Source: Cryptomeria japonica (Eukaryota > Streptophyta > Pinopsida > Cupressales > Cupressaceae). Taken from it: a stretch of DNA of 64,000 bases. The stretch lies in the NCBI RefSeq assembly GCF_030272615.1, contig NC_081413.1, positions 336,345,302 to 336,409,301 of the forward strand. The letters run 5' to 3'. Shown here piece after piece: positions 23,394 to 35,897 of the stretch; position 1 is the first letter of the stretch, and every line of letters starts with the position of its first letter. The notes under the pieces are model-generated. The model did not search any database. It had not been told where the DNA came from and saw only the letters and a program-made list of their open reading frames with translations. The translations under genes were made by a program, and so were the position numbers.

Positions 23394-25904
23394 GTCCTAA
23401 TTGTTATTTGCTTTGATGAATCCTCAATTTCCCAGTCTACAAATATATATTAATTAACTAAAATTTGATATTTATTTTCCAAAATAAAATCATCATTTTC
23501 ATTCTTGCTCGAAATAATTAACCCACTCTCATCTTTAGTAAAACAAACATATACTTTCCAAAAATGGAAATATACATTTAAAAGGGGCTGAAATAGGTCA
23601 TCATTTTCCAAATTAAAATCATATTCCCTTGCTGGTATTTTAAAAAAAAAATACAACTAGTATATATATATATATATACCTTAATTAATAAATTAGTAAT
23701 TGAATATCAATTAATATACATTAATTAATAATAAACTAAGATCCAAATATTATTTAATAAACTTTTAAATTAAATAATATTTAAAAAATTTATTTTAAAA
23801 TATATATATTATTATTTATTTTTATTTTTTTTATCAGAAAAAAAAAAAAGCAAAGTCAATGGGGTACCCAAGTGGACACCCATGTGGGCCCCCTCCCTTT
23901 TCCCAAGGGACCCTTGGTAGAAGACTGCTACTTTGGGTAGCGGTGCTACCAAATGGTAGCAGGCCACTACCTTGGGTAGCGGTGCTACCAAATGGTAGTA
24001 GGCCACTACCTTGGGTAGCGGTGCTACCATATGGTACTAGTTTGCTACCCTCGGTAGCACTGCTACCATCCCACGTGGTGGGGGTTTTCCCTGCCACATG
24101 GGGGTAATTTATTTTTTTTAATTTTTATTTTATTTTATTTTTTAATTCTTTACTGTTAAAGAAATAACAACTCATAGTATAAAAAAAAAACTGTCTCACA
24201 GAGACTTAAAATAATTTTCCCAGAAAACCAGAGGGTTTTCTAATATTTGCATTTTTTTATTTCAAACAAAACCCCCAAATTTCATTAATACACAGTCTCA
24301 TACAGAGACTAAAATAAGAAATTAATTAAATTTCCAGAACTCCATGGTTTTTTTACATACTTAAAATTTTAGAATAACCAGACTAAAATAGGCAATCTTT
24401 CCTCAACCAAATATTATATTTGACAAAAAGATTTTTTTTTCTCACAATGATTCAATCAATCTACCAAGCTCCAAACTAATTTTTAATTTAAAACTTAATC
24501 AAAATTTATTCAATGGAGTTTAAACAAAAACTCATCCAGAACAACCAAACCCAATTTTATTTTATTTTTGAAAACCAACTTGTACAAGCAAAAATGACAT
24601 CTGGAGGTTTGGAAAGGAAGCAATGAGGGTTTTAGATTCAGAAATTCAAACTACAACTCCTTCATTTCCTAAATACATAAGATTTTTAATCTATACAACC
24701 AGATTTCTACAAAAACGCCAAAAATAATTTCTTTAAGTAAGAATCTCAAGAAATAAACCAGAGACCTACCTGATTCAGCAATCTTGGAAGAGATTTGTTG
24801 AAGAGCCCAACCTCCCAGCTCCAGAAACTTTTTCCAAAAAAGAAATCTCTCCCGGACAATAATTTTTCCCAAAATCATTTCTCCCCCCAAAATATTTTTC
24901 CAACCCTAGGTTAAATGCAAAGTTTTTTTGACCAAAAATCTTATTTCTAAAATAAAAATACTTTTACACAATTTATTTCTAATTTAGAAAAATCAAAATG
25001 CCTCTTCTTCATTTAATTTCTAATTTTCTCCATTTTAACAAAATTAACATTTATATTCCAAAATATAATGAGGGTAAAATATTTTTAATTAAAATAAAAT
25101 CCCCAAATTAATCTTTCACACTTTATCAAATATATATTAACTTGCTTTTCTAATTAAAATTGATTTTCTTTAATAATTGAAATCAACTCTTCTATTTCTT
25201 TAAAAGGGCAAAGAGATTAAATTAATTCTATTTCAATTAAATTCAAATCTTTCCTTTCCAAAAACATAAACTAAATAAATTTATCATTTAAAATTAACCA
25301 TTTAATCAAACTTGCTACCAATTTGGATTGAGCAATTCTAATTAACGATTAATCGCATAAAGGGAGCCTATTTAATTTAGTCCCTTAATTACTAATGCGT
25401 AAACACACATTAAATCAAATTAAACATTAAGGATTAACTACTCAATTTAACCACAAACAAAACATGCAACCCAAGAAAGCCAAACAGATAGACGACTTGC
25501 ATACCCAACTAAAGGGAATACCGACGATGACTGACGATGCTCACTTGAGCACGACTATGGTCAAATGAGGGTCTTATGACCACCTAATCCAAACTCTAAG
25601 GCCAAAGAGGTACACTCAAACCTGCGAATCCAGGTGGAGATGAACCTCGCATCCATGCGGTACTGTACCTGAAATCTCTTGCAACCAAGAGTCATACATG
25701 CATACATATATATACTTAATGAAAGTGTTAGCCTGAGATTAATAACACGAAATAGGAGAACTAATAAACTTGCATACGAATTGGTGCAAAAACCACATTA
25801 ATAGGTACGCACAAAAATCAAAACATCTTACTAAAACATTATAACATGATAAACTAACCAAGGTCAAACCGAGATTAGAATCTGATTAGGGCAGGGGTAC
25901 TACA
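23394..25904 (-). mobile_element. Minus-strand LTR related to element C, 3'-truncated
   Basis: Read on the minus strand it starts TGTAGTACCCC at 25904, directly after a purine tract, as do element C's LTRs. Further matches are a region resembling element C near 49850-50200 (TTTGACC...GTCAGT...GGTATGC order) and a GGTAG/CTACC palindrome array next to a CACGTG. The 3' terminus is missing at about 23394, where element A's 3' LTR also breaks off. Long AT-rich parts have no ORF. Confidence 0.75.
23916..24067. repeat. GGTAG/CTACC palindrome array, 39-bp period
   Basis: GGTAGCGGTGCTACC recurs at 23936, 23975 and 24014. Between these copies lie GGTAGYAGGCCACTACC palindromes. The array is flanked by a CACGTG at 24072-24077 and a CACATG at 24095-24100, the decayed equivalent of element C's second CACGTG. 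It is the counterpart of 51452-51575 and 60159-60285. Confidence 0.92.
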
Positions 25905-25915
25905 TTCTCCCCCCT
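25905..25915 (-). other. Polypurine tract of the minus-strand element
   Basis: On the minus strand AGGGGGGAGAA precedes the LTR start TGTAGTACCCC, like TTTTGGGGGGGAGAA before element C's 3' LTR. It shows that 23394-25904 is the 3' LTR of a minus-strand element. Confidence 0.85.
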
Positions 25916-27716
25916 AGGTTCTAACTTACTCCTAAAAGTCGTATGGCTCGACGAAAAATATGCCACTCGCATCAGCCCTGAAATGCATTTAACAAATATC
26001 AAATTGCACATAGGAATCTTTCCATAAATAAATGAAACATTATTGCTAAATCCTTTATGAATGCCATTATCCATTGGCAAGATACATCTAAATCCATACA
26101 TTTCTTAAAATATTCTAGGAACTATCCATAATCATAGTAGAGAAACAAGAATTTTATTCCTTTCATTACACCAAATTAAAGCATTGCAAAGAGGTAAACA
26201 ACAATTACCATACTCATTTACCAAATATGACTAGAAACATGCCATAATGATCAATTTATTTTACCAATCCATTCTCATCATAAAAATTTATTGTATAGAA
26301 CTAGCTTCAAATATCAATTTCTACAACCAAGTCAACTTTCATGAAATAAGAGCAACGTATATAACACAATTGCTTACACTTTCCAAGCATATAAGAACCT
26401 TTCCAATGAGTATATCCCATAACATAGTGACAAGATAACACAATTTTACTCTATGATTACACATAATAACCATCCACATAACTGGAATGCACAACTCAAA
26501 AGGCCATATGTGAGCATGTCTAATGCTCAGTCAAAGATAACATGCATGATCAACATCTATATGCCTGATCTCAAAATAATAACATGATCATAAATATCCA
26601 ACATCTCACTCAAGGGCTTGATGGTGCTAGGGAACACCATAGCGGTGCTACCTTCCATACAAGACCTTCGTGAACATCCCTTGTTGAGTAAGGTGGTTAG
26701 CCTCCAAGAGATAGTCACCACACATAGGTAGGGATTGGATCCTAGCCGCATCACAGCCTCACATACCCCCATCCTCAAGGTTTCCTATGTCTACTTCCTC
26801 ATACACACTCAACCAAGACTGTCTCATACATCCTTGGAGAGGAATTTAACATTTCAACACAAGACTAGCATACGAAAACAATAAGGATAAACCAGTTTAG
26901 CCACCAAAGTACAAATGAATAAAGATAATAAATCATCAATTCCAATAGTAAGGAAAGAAAATAATCAGGTATTTGCAACACCAAATTAAGTAAACAAAAG
27001 ATCACAAGATCGTGGTTAAACCTTCAAAGTCAAAGTAGAATAAATTGCTGGTCCACAAAGAAATAAATAAGAATATCACAACTGCACATAACATCACTAT
27101 GTGACTAGCATCTAGCCACCAACGAGGAAGGATGGAACAATCGTAAAGTTGTCGTAGTAGCTCATCATGTGGTGTGGCCTAGTCACACATCCACATGGTA
27201 TGGCAGTGTGCACCTCGACATCACCCTGCATCACATTATCACATGGCATGGTAATACTCCAAGCGGAGAAGACACACAATGGATGTATCCCACATGGTAG
27301 TGTACCTCACAGAAAAAAAAAACACGCGCAAGTCACATCCCACATAGCGACGTACCTCACAGGATACTCGTCATAAGCCAGAGGTATACATGGCTAAGGT
27401 CCACCCACATGTCTACCAACACCTACTAATTGGCAGCTCATGCAGACAAACCTACCTTTCATGAAGACAAGGCAAAAGATCCTCCAAAATACACCATCAC
27501 TATGCTCAATAATTGCCATCAATATGCTCAAATATAAGAGAGGGATAGGCTGGCACACATAAACCTTATAAATAGATTCATCAAAAGGGAAAGTATTGAG
27601 TACACCTTTAATATAGTTTCATTGTATAACTATATTTTTCCTCGAAATAGAGAAGCTAAAGTCACTTCACACTGACATTACTCGTATGCTGATCCACTAT
27701 TCAAGGAATGGTGACA
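25916..27716. other. No gene; a few short direct repeats
   Basis: This would be the internal or 5' flanking part of the minus-strand element, but no pol motif is readable. Near 27288-27314 and 27336-27362 a 27-bp direct repeat of the type CCCACATRG-GTACCTCACAG occurs. The rest is unassigned. Confidence 0.4.
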
Positions 27717-28799
27717 GGTGAATTCACAAAGCTGGTTCCCACTTTTGCCAACGAAGGAATTTGGCGAAAGTGGGAACTTCGATTTTTTGGGTGTTCGAGC
27801 GAAATAGTGGTATTTGCTCGAACTACCCCTGGGAGTTCGAGCGAACCACGTTGCGGACCTGGGTTCGCTCGAACCGCGGGTGACTTTGTACGGGCCAAAA
27901 TCAAGCCTATTGGTTCGAGCGAATGGGGGTTCGCTCGAACCATAATGGATTCGAGCGAACCCCATTCGCTCGAAGTACTGTTCATTCGAACCCTCTAATT
28001 TGAGGTTTCTCCCAAAAATTTTCAGAATTCTGAAGAATTAATGACTTCGGAGCTCTGGTTCAAAGCACGAATGAAATAATCTTGATAACCCAAAAATATT
28101 AGATTGTAGTACTCGGAGCAAGCTTTCCAACGAGTATAATTTTGTTATATTTTGAATTTATTATGTTCTTGTTTTTTTAATTTTATGGAAAATTGGTTTT
28201 TCATCGAACATGAACTTCTCTGTTCAACGCATTGGGAAAAATAAGAAACTAATTCAAAAAAATTCTGAAAAATATCTATGCCCCTAGTATTGATGTCTTC
28301 TTTCTAACAAAAAAAATAAAATTGAATTTCAATTTATATAGAACAAGTTATGTGTTCAAACATAAACCTATGTCTAAATTATGACTAGTCGGACTTCAAA
28401 ACTTTATAAAATGAAAAATATTGAACATATCACTATAAAACCAAATGCAAGCCCTGGATATTGATGTTACAAACCAAAATTAGAAAGAATTGAGTTTTTA
28501 TCATTTATAGAAAAAAAGTTATACGTTTCGGGGGGCACCTCACTCTTAGAAAATGTAGTTTGTTGTAAAAAACTACTTTTTGAGGAAGATGGAAAATTTT
28601 TAAAAAAATCCTTCAAAAAAATTTGAAAAAAATGTATATAGAATCTACAAACAAAATGATATAAATCACTAATTTACATCATCTTCAAATTTTTAATAGT
28701 TTAAAAGTTATAGTTCTCGGAAGTTGAAGATTATTTTAAAAATGTACATCTCAGTGTCAAAAGTGGCAAAAAAGTGGGAACCATTATTGTGAGTTCACC
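27717..28799. mobile_element. Non-autonomous terminal-inverted-repeat element, 1.08 kb
   Basis: The left end 27717-27750 (GGTGAATTCACAA..., GGTTCCCACTTTTGCCA) is the inverted copy of 28764-28799 (TGGCAAAAAAGTGGGAACC...TTGTGAGTTCACC). At the left end the TTCCCACTTT motif is repeated in inverted form (27735-27777), forming a 17-bp-arm hairpin. No transposase ORF is present. I could not find a clear target-site duplication, so the superfamily is open. The interior holds an alternating palindrome array (27794-27991) and AT-rich sequence. It lies in the unassigned 25.9-30.5 kb region. Confidence 0.75.
27794..27991. repeat. Alternating TTCGAGCGAAC / GTTCGCTCGAA array
   Basis: About nine copies of an 11-bp motif lie within 200 bp, mostly alternating in orientation. 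Forward copies are near 27794, 27835, 27912 and 27950; reverse copies near 27815, 27863, 27929 and 27965; a shortened one near 27983. Nearly all keep both CpG dinucleotides although the surroundings are AT-rich. Confidence 0.9.
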
Positions 28800-30514
28800 C
28801 GCTTCTAATACTACCCCTTAACATACTGAATTACCAACAACCCGAGGTTTGGTACTCAGTAGGGTAACAAATAAGCAACATCACATAAACAGTATGGTTT
28901 CCCATACTCATAAGAAAACATATCCTCCATGGCTGATTACTTCACCATCCCATGGGCACATATAGCAAGCACGGGTTTCTTACAATACACAAAGAAAGAA
29001 CTAGTACTGGTTTATTCACATTTACAGGGAGTACTTTTCAGTACACTATCATCTACTCAAATAAGGTTTTAATTATGCTTCCCACATGAATAACTGAATA
29101 AAGTACTGAAATTCTTAACAATTCACAATTATATAAGGAAATAACATCACTCCTATATCTTTCTCTAATTCCACTAAGCATTCATAACCATTACCATCTA
29201 TGCAAATTTATTTTCCAAAGCGAAAGGCTTTCATCTTTCAATATGAAGCCAAAATGCAATAGTACAATTTCACATGTTTTATAAACATTCTATTTAAATC
29301 AATGTATCCTTTAGTATCATTTCTAAAAAAAAACTTATAATCTAGGCAAAGAGAAGGGAAAGCGAGTTTGATAACCAAACTATTTCATACATAGACACAA
29401 GTTCAACAAGGTCACACTACATTATAAAATTTATCACTATAAGTCTATCATCTTTATTGCATGGTTTTCATTTCACTACCGTTTTTAGAAGAATGTCATT
29501 TGGCCTACATGACATCTCCAAATATTATGGTTGCAACAGAATGTTCTAGTTTTCCAAACAAGAAATCAAGTCAAACAATCCTTTCGATAATACAAGACCT
29601 CTTGAGAACACTCACTACTCTTAATTCAATAAAAAAACATATCATAATCTGCAACCTATCATTGAAAATCAAAATATGATAAGAAGGTAAACAAGGAGCT
29701 ATCAACCAAATAATACATAATATGCATGCACATCAAACAAGCCTTTTATTTGCACTTTCTAATCATAATAAGTCAATTATATATATGTCTAAAAGCAAGT
29801 TAAATGTAGCATTGTAAAATAGGTCCTCAATCAAATTGGTTTAATGAAACACATAAAACAATCTTTCGTGGAACACATTAATACACTCTCGAATCTACTA
29901 TAACATGTTCCCTTTTTATCCATCTTTTACAAACAAAGCAGTTTCACATAACAACTATTCACATATTAATACACATTACTTAAGATAGAATTTAATTATG
30001 TTACACCTACAATACACATGGAGAATTCTTAATGTAAACATACAATTTTCTCTCAATAACCAATATGAACTTTCAAGCTCATAGCCCTTTTATTATCTAA
30101 AAACACAGAGGCGTCATAAGGCTCACACAAGGGTTCAAGAAGTCACAACCTTTCTCTCGCAATAAGAAAAATCACATAAGAGATAATTACACATATCATA
30201 AACATTTTAATTTCTAGAGAGAAAGAGGAGGAGGGTGGTAATCATTCAATTTTCTAGAAAATAAGCAAGGCAGCTAGTTGAATATCTGAGGTGCATTTAT
30301 TTCAAAGTAAAATTAGGGTTTGCAAAGATAAAAGGGAAAATACAAGAGTTATTCTTCTCTTTGCGAATAGTGTTTTTTGAGCTGCAGAACAAGGCAATCA
30401 AGGCTTCCAAGAGATTTGAGAGCTAAAAGTGATCTCACGAGTGATCCAGGGCATTCAACAGTCAATTGAGGTATTTTTCGAAGAACATTTCTAAGTTTGG
30501 TTTTCTGATTTCAA
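28800..30514. other. AT-rich stretch, no gene
   Basis: No ORF with coding character was found. The last 150 bp before 30515 may be the 5' leader of the following ORF. Confidence 0.4.
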
Positions 30515-32532
30515 ATGGCATCTTCTTCTTCCATTGCTACTCCACTGGTTGTTGAGGTCAAGGATAGAACCCATCCAGTGTTCAAGAAGCACCCCTACAA
30601 ATCCATGGAGGTCGACCCGGTTGGAGCCTTCTCTTTCATTCCACATGGAGTTTTTCATGTAGATGATGTACAAACTTATATTCATTGTGAGATCGAAGAA
30701 ACCGACACTAGGGATATCTTGGACCTATATACTGACAACATCATGGATGAAATTGGCAACCCCAAGCCGGAATTTGTGCAGTTGCAAAGAAAGGGTTTCA
30801 CTCAGTTCATGAACTTTCCATCAGTCGATGAAAATGAATGGGTGAGGTATGTGTTGAGCAGAATTCATGTTGAGTTTATATGGCTTGACCAGCCCTACAA
30901 GATTACTTCAGAAGTAATTAGGAAGGTAACTTGTTTGAATCAAATTGATGACAAGCCAGGAATTTGAAAAGTCACAAACCCTACCGTCAACAAGGTAACC
31001 GGTGCAGATTTTGATGGGCATTCAATGAAGATCAACACAATCAAGGAAGATGATGTTAAGTTTGCTGCAATGGTTATAGGTTATAAGGTGTATCAATCTA
31101 ACCGATGAAATTCTGTATCTGACACTGCCATCCATGCAGCCTACCAGATGGTTAAGGAAGATGCTCATTATGATCTGTGTAGTGTTTTGTTGGAGGAGTT
31201 GATGATAAATTTGAAGAAAATTAAGCAAGATAAAAAGCATGTCTTCAAATTTGGTTCCTTGCTTATCTATCTGGCAATTTACTTTTTGAACTAGATCCCT
31301 AGAACTGGTAGAGTGCAGTGGGCTTTTGACAGACCGATGACCCAATAGATAAAGTAGGGTCTTGACAAACTTGGCAATAGAGACAATCAAAATGTTGCAT
31401 TATGGGAATTCTTCAAGACTTTTCAGGACAAGATGAAGTAGAGGTTCAAAATCCCCAAGGAAATTGTGAAGAAATATGAGGGGACAATCTATTTCATGGT
31501 AAATAAAGATGAATGTCTCATGGAGATGGTTGAGCCCTAGATGGTGTGGATCAGGCTTATGGGCTATGAGGTTGATGCAATGACTTTGGATGCCTATGCA
31601 CAACATCTACTAAATGCTCTAGTAGACTTCAAAGAAGAAAGGTTCGTAACTTGCAAGGAAAAATCAATGGAACTATACACCAAGTTCACCGATTCGGCTA
31701 GGAAAAGAAAAGTTTCTAAGATAGTGGAGGAAATCCTTGTTGAGGAAGGTCACCCTCGAGAAAAAGTTAAGGCTGCAAGAGATGCAAGGGATGTAGTTGA
31801 AAAGGAAAAGAAACAAAAGATTGCACCTGCTCTAGTCAAAATCAAGGTAACAAGGTCTTCTCCCGCTCCAGTGAAGACACCTCTTGCTGAATCAGAACCC
31901 TCTGGTTCATCTGCTAAGGGTAAAGGTGTTCTGAGGAAGAATCAAAAACCCCAAAGGGAGTATGTAGCAATTTCTCTGGTGGCGTCTAAAACTGAGTCAG
32001 ATGCAAACATTCCCAAGGCCCCAAAGAAAGGAGAATTTGCAAGAGTAATCAAGAAACCTCAATCCGGTGATGAGAAGAAAGCGTTGAAGGAGAAGAAGGA
32101 AATGTTTGATCCTATACCGGCAAGCAAGCCTAAGTGAGGAAAGAAGATAAAATATGACTTGGATGAGGAAATTGAATCCAGTAAGATATTGGAGACCTCC
32201 CAATCCATGTATCATATTATTCCTCCTCTGTCTACTCAAGAATTAATAGATGAAATTATTAAAGATGGAAATTTGAAGAACCTTTTAGTATATCTATGAA
32301 AATATGGATGATAAGGATAAGAGGTAGATTGAGGAAGTTGTAGTTTTGTACATAGATGCATTTAGTAAATCATTGATTGAATTAGAAAAATATCTTCCAA
32401 AAAATATGTACAATATAATTGATGCTAGGAGAAAATCTGCAAGTCGGATGGATAGAGAAATAAAGGAAAGTGAACTGGTTAATTAGTGCACCAATGTCAC
32501 TATTGAAGAAATTGATAGATTAATTTTGTTAG
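30515..32532 (+). pseudogene. Decayed ORF of a plant retroelement, unknown family
   Basis: One frame runs from the ATG at 30515 (MASSSSIATPLVVEVKDRTH) to about 32137 with no frameshift, then slips once near 32297 and is readable to about 32530. At least ten stops interrupt it. Nearly all are TAG at Gln-like positions or TGA at Arg-like positions. The N-terminal third looks globular and the middle predominantly helical. After about 31700 it becomes Lys/Glu/Ala/Pro-rich and basic, like a linker or nucleic-acid-binding tail. It resembles uncharacterised ORFs of plant retroelements, but no named domain can be assigned. It is truncated where an LTR-like terminus (TGTCATGCCC) starts at 32533. Confidence 0.6.
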
Positions 32533-33641
32533 TGTCATGCCCAAACTTTTGGGCAAAAACACAACAACAATTTTGTATTTTTTTTTAAACACTTAATTAC
32601 TTGTGACCTACGTTTAATTAGATGTGATAACTTAATTAGTTTCACTAAAAGATATCTTAATTGGAAAATACGAAAGGGCCTCAAATGCGAGCAATAAATT
32701 ATCTTATTTGACTAGGAGACTTAGGACCTTTCCCAAGCTCCTAAGCGATTTGATAATCAATATAATTAGGCTTTTATCTAATAGTTGAAAGCCATCCAAA
32801 TATAATTCCTAATAAATTATATTTCAATTTCTGATAATTTTACGGATACTTCTCATGGTCAATTAAAGCTGATTCAAATATTCCAATAAGGTTATCACAA
32901 CTTTGATATTAATTAATTCACCAAATTACAATTTTCAATTAACTATATTTAGCGATGATATAACTTTCCTATTTTACTTAAACAATCCTATAAACCACTA
33001 TATTAACATTAATATAAATCTGTTATATTAATATTAATTAATTGAACAAGTGTGTTAATAGGTCCAAAACATAATTATAATATTTGAAATTTTTTTCCAA
33101 ATTCCATTAAATTAATATTAATACTAAACTCATTGTATTAATATTAATTCATTACGCAATAAAATATAAGGTCCCACACGTCATTAAATTAACATTAATA
33201 TTATTGCCTAGAAGATAAATCTTTCATTATTACTATCTAATCCCCTTAAAGATTTAAATAATCCTTGACAATTAAATTACCCCCTTAAGGATTTAAATAA
33301 TCATTTATGATTAAAATACCCCCCATACAATATAAGACAAACATCTAATAATTCCCATTAAAATATTCCAAATCAAAACTTACTCCCTAATAGATTAAAA
33401 AGTCCCCTCTAACATTAAAATTTTTACTTTATTTAAAATGGGGACCTTCCCCATTCACTTTAATTTAAATTTCAAAACCCCTCTCAATATAATATTGTTT
33501 TATTCCTTTAACCCTATCTAGGGTTTTCTTATCCCTTTTTATTTTATTATACATGAAAACTATCTATTCTCTTTATCTCATTTCCTTTTTAAACTAGCCC
33601 TAAAATTTCAAATCATTTTCTAAGCCCCCCTTTTATTGATG

Positions 33642-33666
33642 CCCTAACTAAATAAAATAGTTAGGG
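33642..33666. repeat. Perfect 9-bp-arm palindrome
   Basis: CCCTAACTA (33642-33650) and TAGTTAGGG (33658-33666) are separated by 7 bp. It is an isolated hairpin just upstream of the GC-rich island. Confidence 0.85.
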
Positions 33667-33787
33667 TATCTTGTAACTTTTAACATCTATTTTCATTACA
33701 GGATGGACCGAAAATGGGGAGGCAGAGGCGTGTTACAGAGGCGTTGCGACGACAGAGAAGGGAAGGGGGTCGAGCCCCTTGCGGTTT

Positions 33788-33900
33788 GCCACAGTGGCAG
33801 CCATGCCACTCACTGTGGGTCGCCTGTAGTGGCAGGTTTCACCCCACCCACTACGAATGGCCCACAGTGAGTAGATGCCCGCTCACTGCGGTTCCCGTGG
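33788..33900. repeat. GC-rich palindromic island (CCACAGTG/CACTGTGG)
   Basis: ACTCACTGTGGG at 33808-33819 and CCCACAGTGAGT at 33861-33872 are perfect 12-bp inverted arms. Further copies of GCCACAGTGGC, TAGTGGC and CTCACTGCGG surround them. Local GC content is far above the flanks. Confidence 0.85.
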
Positions 33901-33997
33901 GGAGGTAGATCCCTTGGCGGTAGGTGAGGGGGCTGTGGCTCCCCACACCACCGCTTCTTCATCTAATTTTTTTATATATAAATAAAATAAACAAGTT

Positions 33998-34256
33998 TCA
34001 AGTATATATATATACACATATGTATATGTATATATATACACACATATGTAGATATATATATACACAAGTATGTAAATTTATTCTCTAGTTAAATAACGAC
34101 ATTTTAAATTTATTAAATAAGGCATCTATATATATATATATATAAATGAGGGTGTATGTAAATATATCTCTATATATATATATACACAGGGATGAAACTC
34201 ACTGTCTTGAACACATAATTCTCATTTATTTTGACAACAACATTTATTTTATTGAT

Positions 34257-34287
<31 letters not shown>

Positions 34288-34290
34288 CCA
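33998..34290. repeat. AT-rich microsatellite tracts
   Basis: (TA)n and mixed TATACACA tracts occur at about 34000-34075, 34125-34145, 34165-34190 and 34255-34285. A (TG)n tract follows at 34416-34435. Confidence 0.95.
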
Positions 34291-34928
34291 AATATCTTTC
34301 TATATGCACTATAATGATTAATGGAAAGAAGTTGTTTTCTGTTAAATCTATGTTATGATTTTATATTCAAATTTAGTTAACCTAGGTTGTTATAATAGCA
34401 TTTTTCAAATAAACATGTGTGTGTGTGTGTGTGTTTATATAAAATTTATCCATTCAAAAACACTATAGTGAATAACTATTCCTTCTAAATTTATTTATTT
34501 TTATTTCCAAAATAGTTTTCTAATAGCGTTGTTTTTTTCTTTTTTTCAAAACTAGCCAGTTGTTATCATTGTTTTCGATAATGTTTAAAATCTTGCCTAT
34601 TAGCTATTGGAGTCTGTTAGAATTTAAAAATTTGACCTTTGTCTGTGATTTATGGTTCTAAGGGTTTAGAGTTTTTGGCTTTTCAAAACCATTTGAAATT
34701 AAACCTTTGTGTCGCATTATCTTCATGTCACTTCTATTTGCCCATTACTTTTTCCACTTAAGTGGAAGGGTCACTGCATCATTGAAAGGGGGACCACTTT
34801 ATGTCTTAGGCTTAGGCGGGTTCCTTTAATTTTGAAATATTTTGCATATTTTCCTAAGTCCTATGTCTTTTACTATGTATCTATCGGGTTACCTAAAGAT
34901 TGAGCAAGTTCCTTTTGATCTAATGGTG

Positions 34929-35897
34929 GTCACTATACCGCAACATAAAGTTGCTCGATGGATATTAGTTGTGACATGACGACCAAGTGATGGGGCTCAT
35001 GAGAAGAGAACCGCTCAGGCAAGGTAAAAGTTGAGCAAGTCCAAGGAAAATCGGATAGTCGGGAGGAAGATCTGACGGTTTTTGTGAGACCACGACATAA
35101 AGGTGCCCGATAGTTATTTATTGCAACCTAGTGACAAACCAATAGCGGCGGTCCCAGACAAAAAGTAATGCAAGCAATTAAGGCAGATGGTTAAGCGGTG
35201 GCGGCAAAGTTCTGAAAGAAATTTAAAGATCGAACAGTCAGTAGCTCAATGATCAATGGTTGTCGCTACACTGCGACATAAAGTTGCTTGATGGTTATTC
35301 GTCGCGATGTAGTGACTGAGTGGTGGGAACCGTGAGAAGGAAGTGGCCAAGGCATGTTAAAGATCTGGTAAGATGAGCAAATCGAACGACGATTGCAGAA
35401 TATCCAATGGTGGTTGCTAGGTCGTGATGGGAAACTGCTCGTTAGAATATCCATCACAATAGGGTGACTAAGTGGAGCCAAAGCCTAAGGTGGGTTTGAT
35501 GATGTTGACATGGTGAGTGAGTTGGCGAACAAGAGGATCTACTAGCCAAAGCCTAAGGTGACACGTGGCAGAGCAGGGGGTATAAAACCAAGGTCAAGTG
35601 GTGGGTCTGGCTCAAGGTGAGGTGGCTGACAAGTGGCACCCAAGTAAAATTATGGGACTATTAGTGGTTGTCGCTGTACCACGGTTATGAAGTGCCCAAA
35701 ATGTTATTCCTTGTGAGTCAGTGATGACTGCCAATAGTCCTGGCGGTTAATTTTAATCTGTCATGTGTTGGCAGTTAAAGCAATTGATTAAGTTGTGATT
35801 GTTCTTTAAAGCCCGAGTAATAATGAAGTGATCCAATGGTTGTCGTGATACCGCAATGGGAAAGTGCTCATTTTGTAACCTTTGCAGATTAGCGACT
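34929..35897. repeat. Degenerate hairpin modules in the element B LTR
   Basis: About six modules share a core of the type CGCGACATAAAGTTGCYCGATGG and a flanking inverted repeat. The clearest pairs GTCGCTACACTGCGAC (35262-35277) with GTCGCGATGTAGTGAC (35301-35316), 13 of 16 positions complementary. Others lie near 34929-34983, 35081-35135, 35412-35470, 35665-35735 and 35837-35897. In the first module the arm mismatches are all transitions. Equivalent modules are in the 3' LTR from about 44865. Confidence 0.75.
35581..35587 (+). promoter_or_regulatory. TATA-like box 1 in element B LTR
   Basis: TATAAAA within GGGTATAAAACC is conserved at 45517-45523 in the 3' LTR despite diverged surroundings. 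Confidence 0.45.

Larger units (their letters stand above)
32533..34560 (-). mobile_element. LTR-like fragment, orientation probably minus
   Basis: It opens with TGTCATGCCC, similar to the TGTAATGCCC termini at 9640 and 62036, and it carries a GC-rich palindromic island in AT-rich surroundings, as the other LTRs do. It ends at 34560 where element B starts. No partner LTR is present, so the call rests on these similarities. Confidence 0.4.

Noticed and set aside
27794-27991. CRISPR-like array
   Set aside because: Repeats alternate in orientation, spacers vary in length and no cas genes exist; the context is a plant transposon.
27678-27998. Three overlapping ORFs of about 95 codons on both strands
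   Set aside because: They are by-products of the palindromic TTCGAGCGAAC array, which is open on both strands; repeated SSEP and ARTN words reflect the repeat, not a protein.
33642-33666. CCCTAA/TTAGGG words as telomere-like repeats
   Set aside because: Only one copy of each in a short palindrome; no tandem array, and the plant telomere unit is TTTAGGG.
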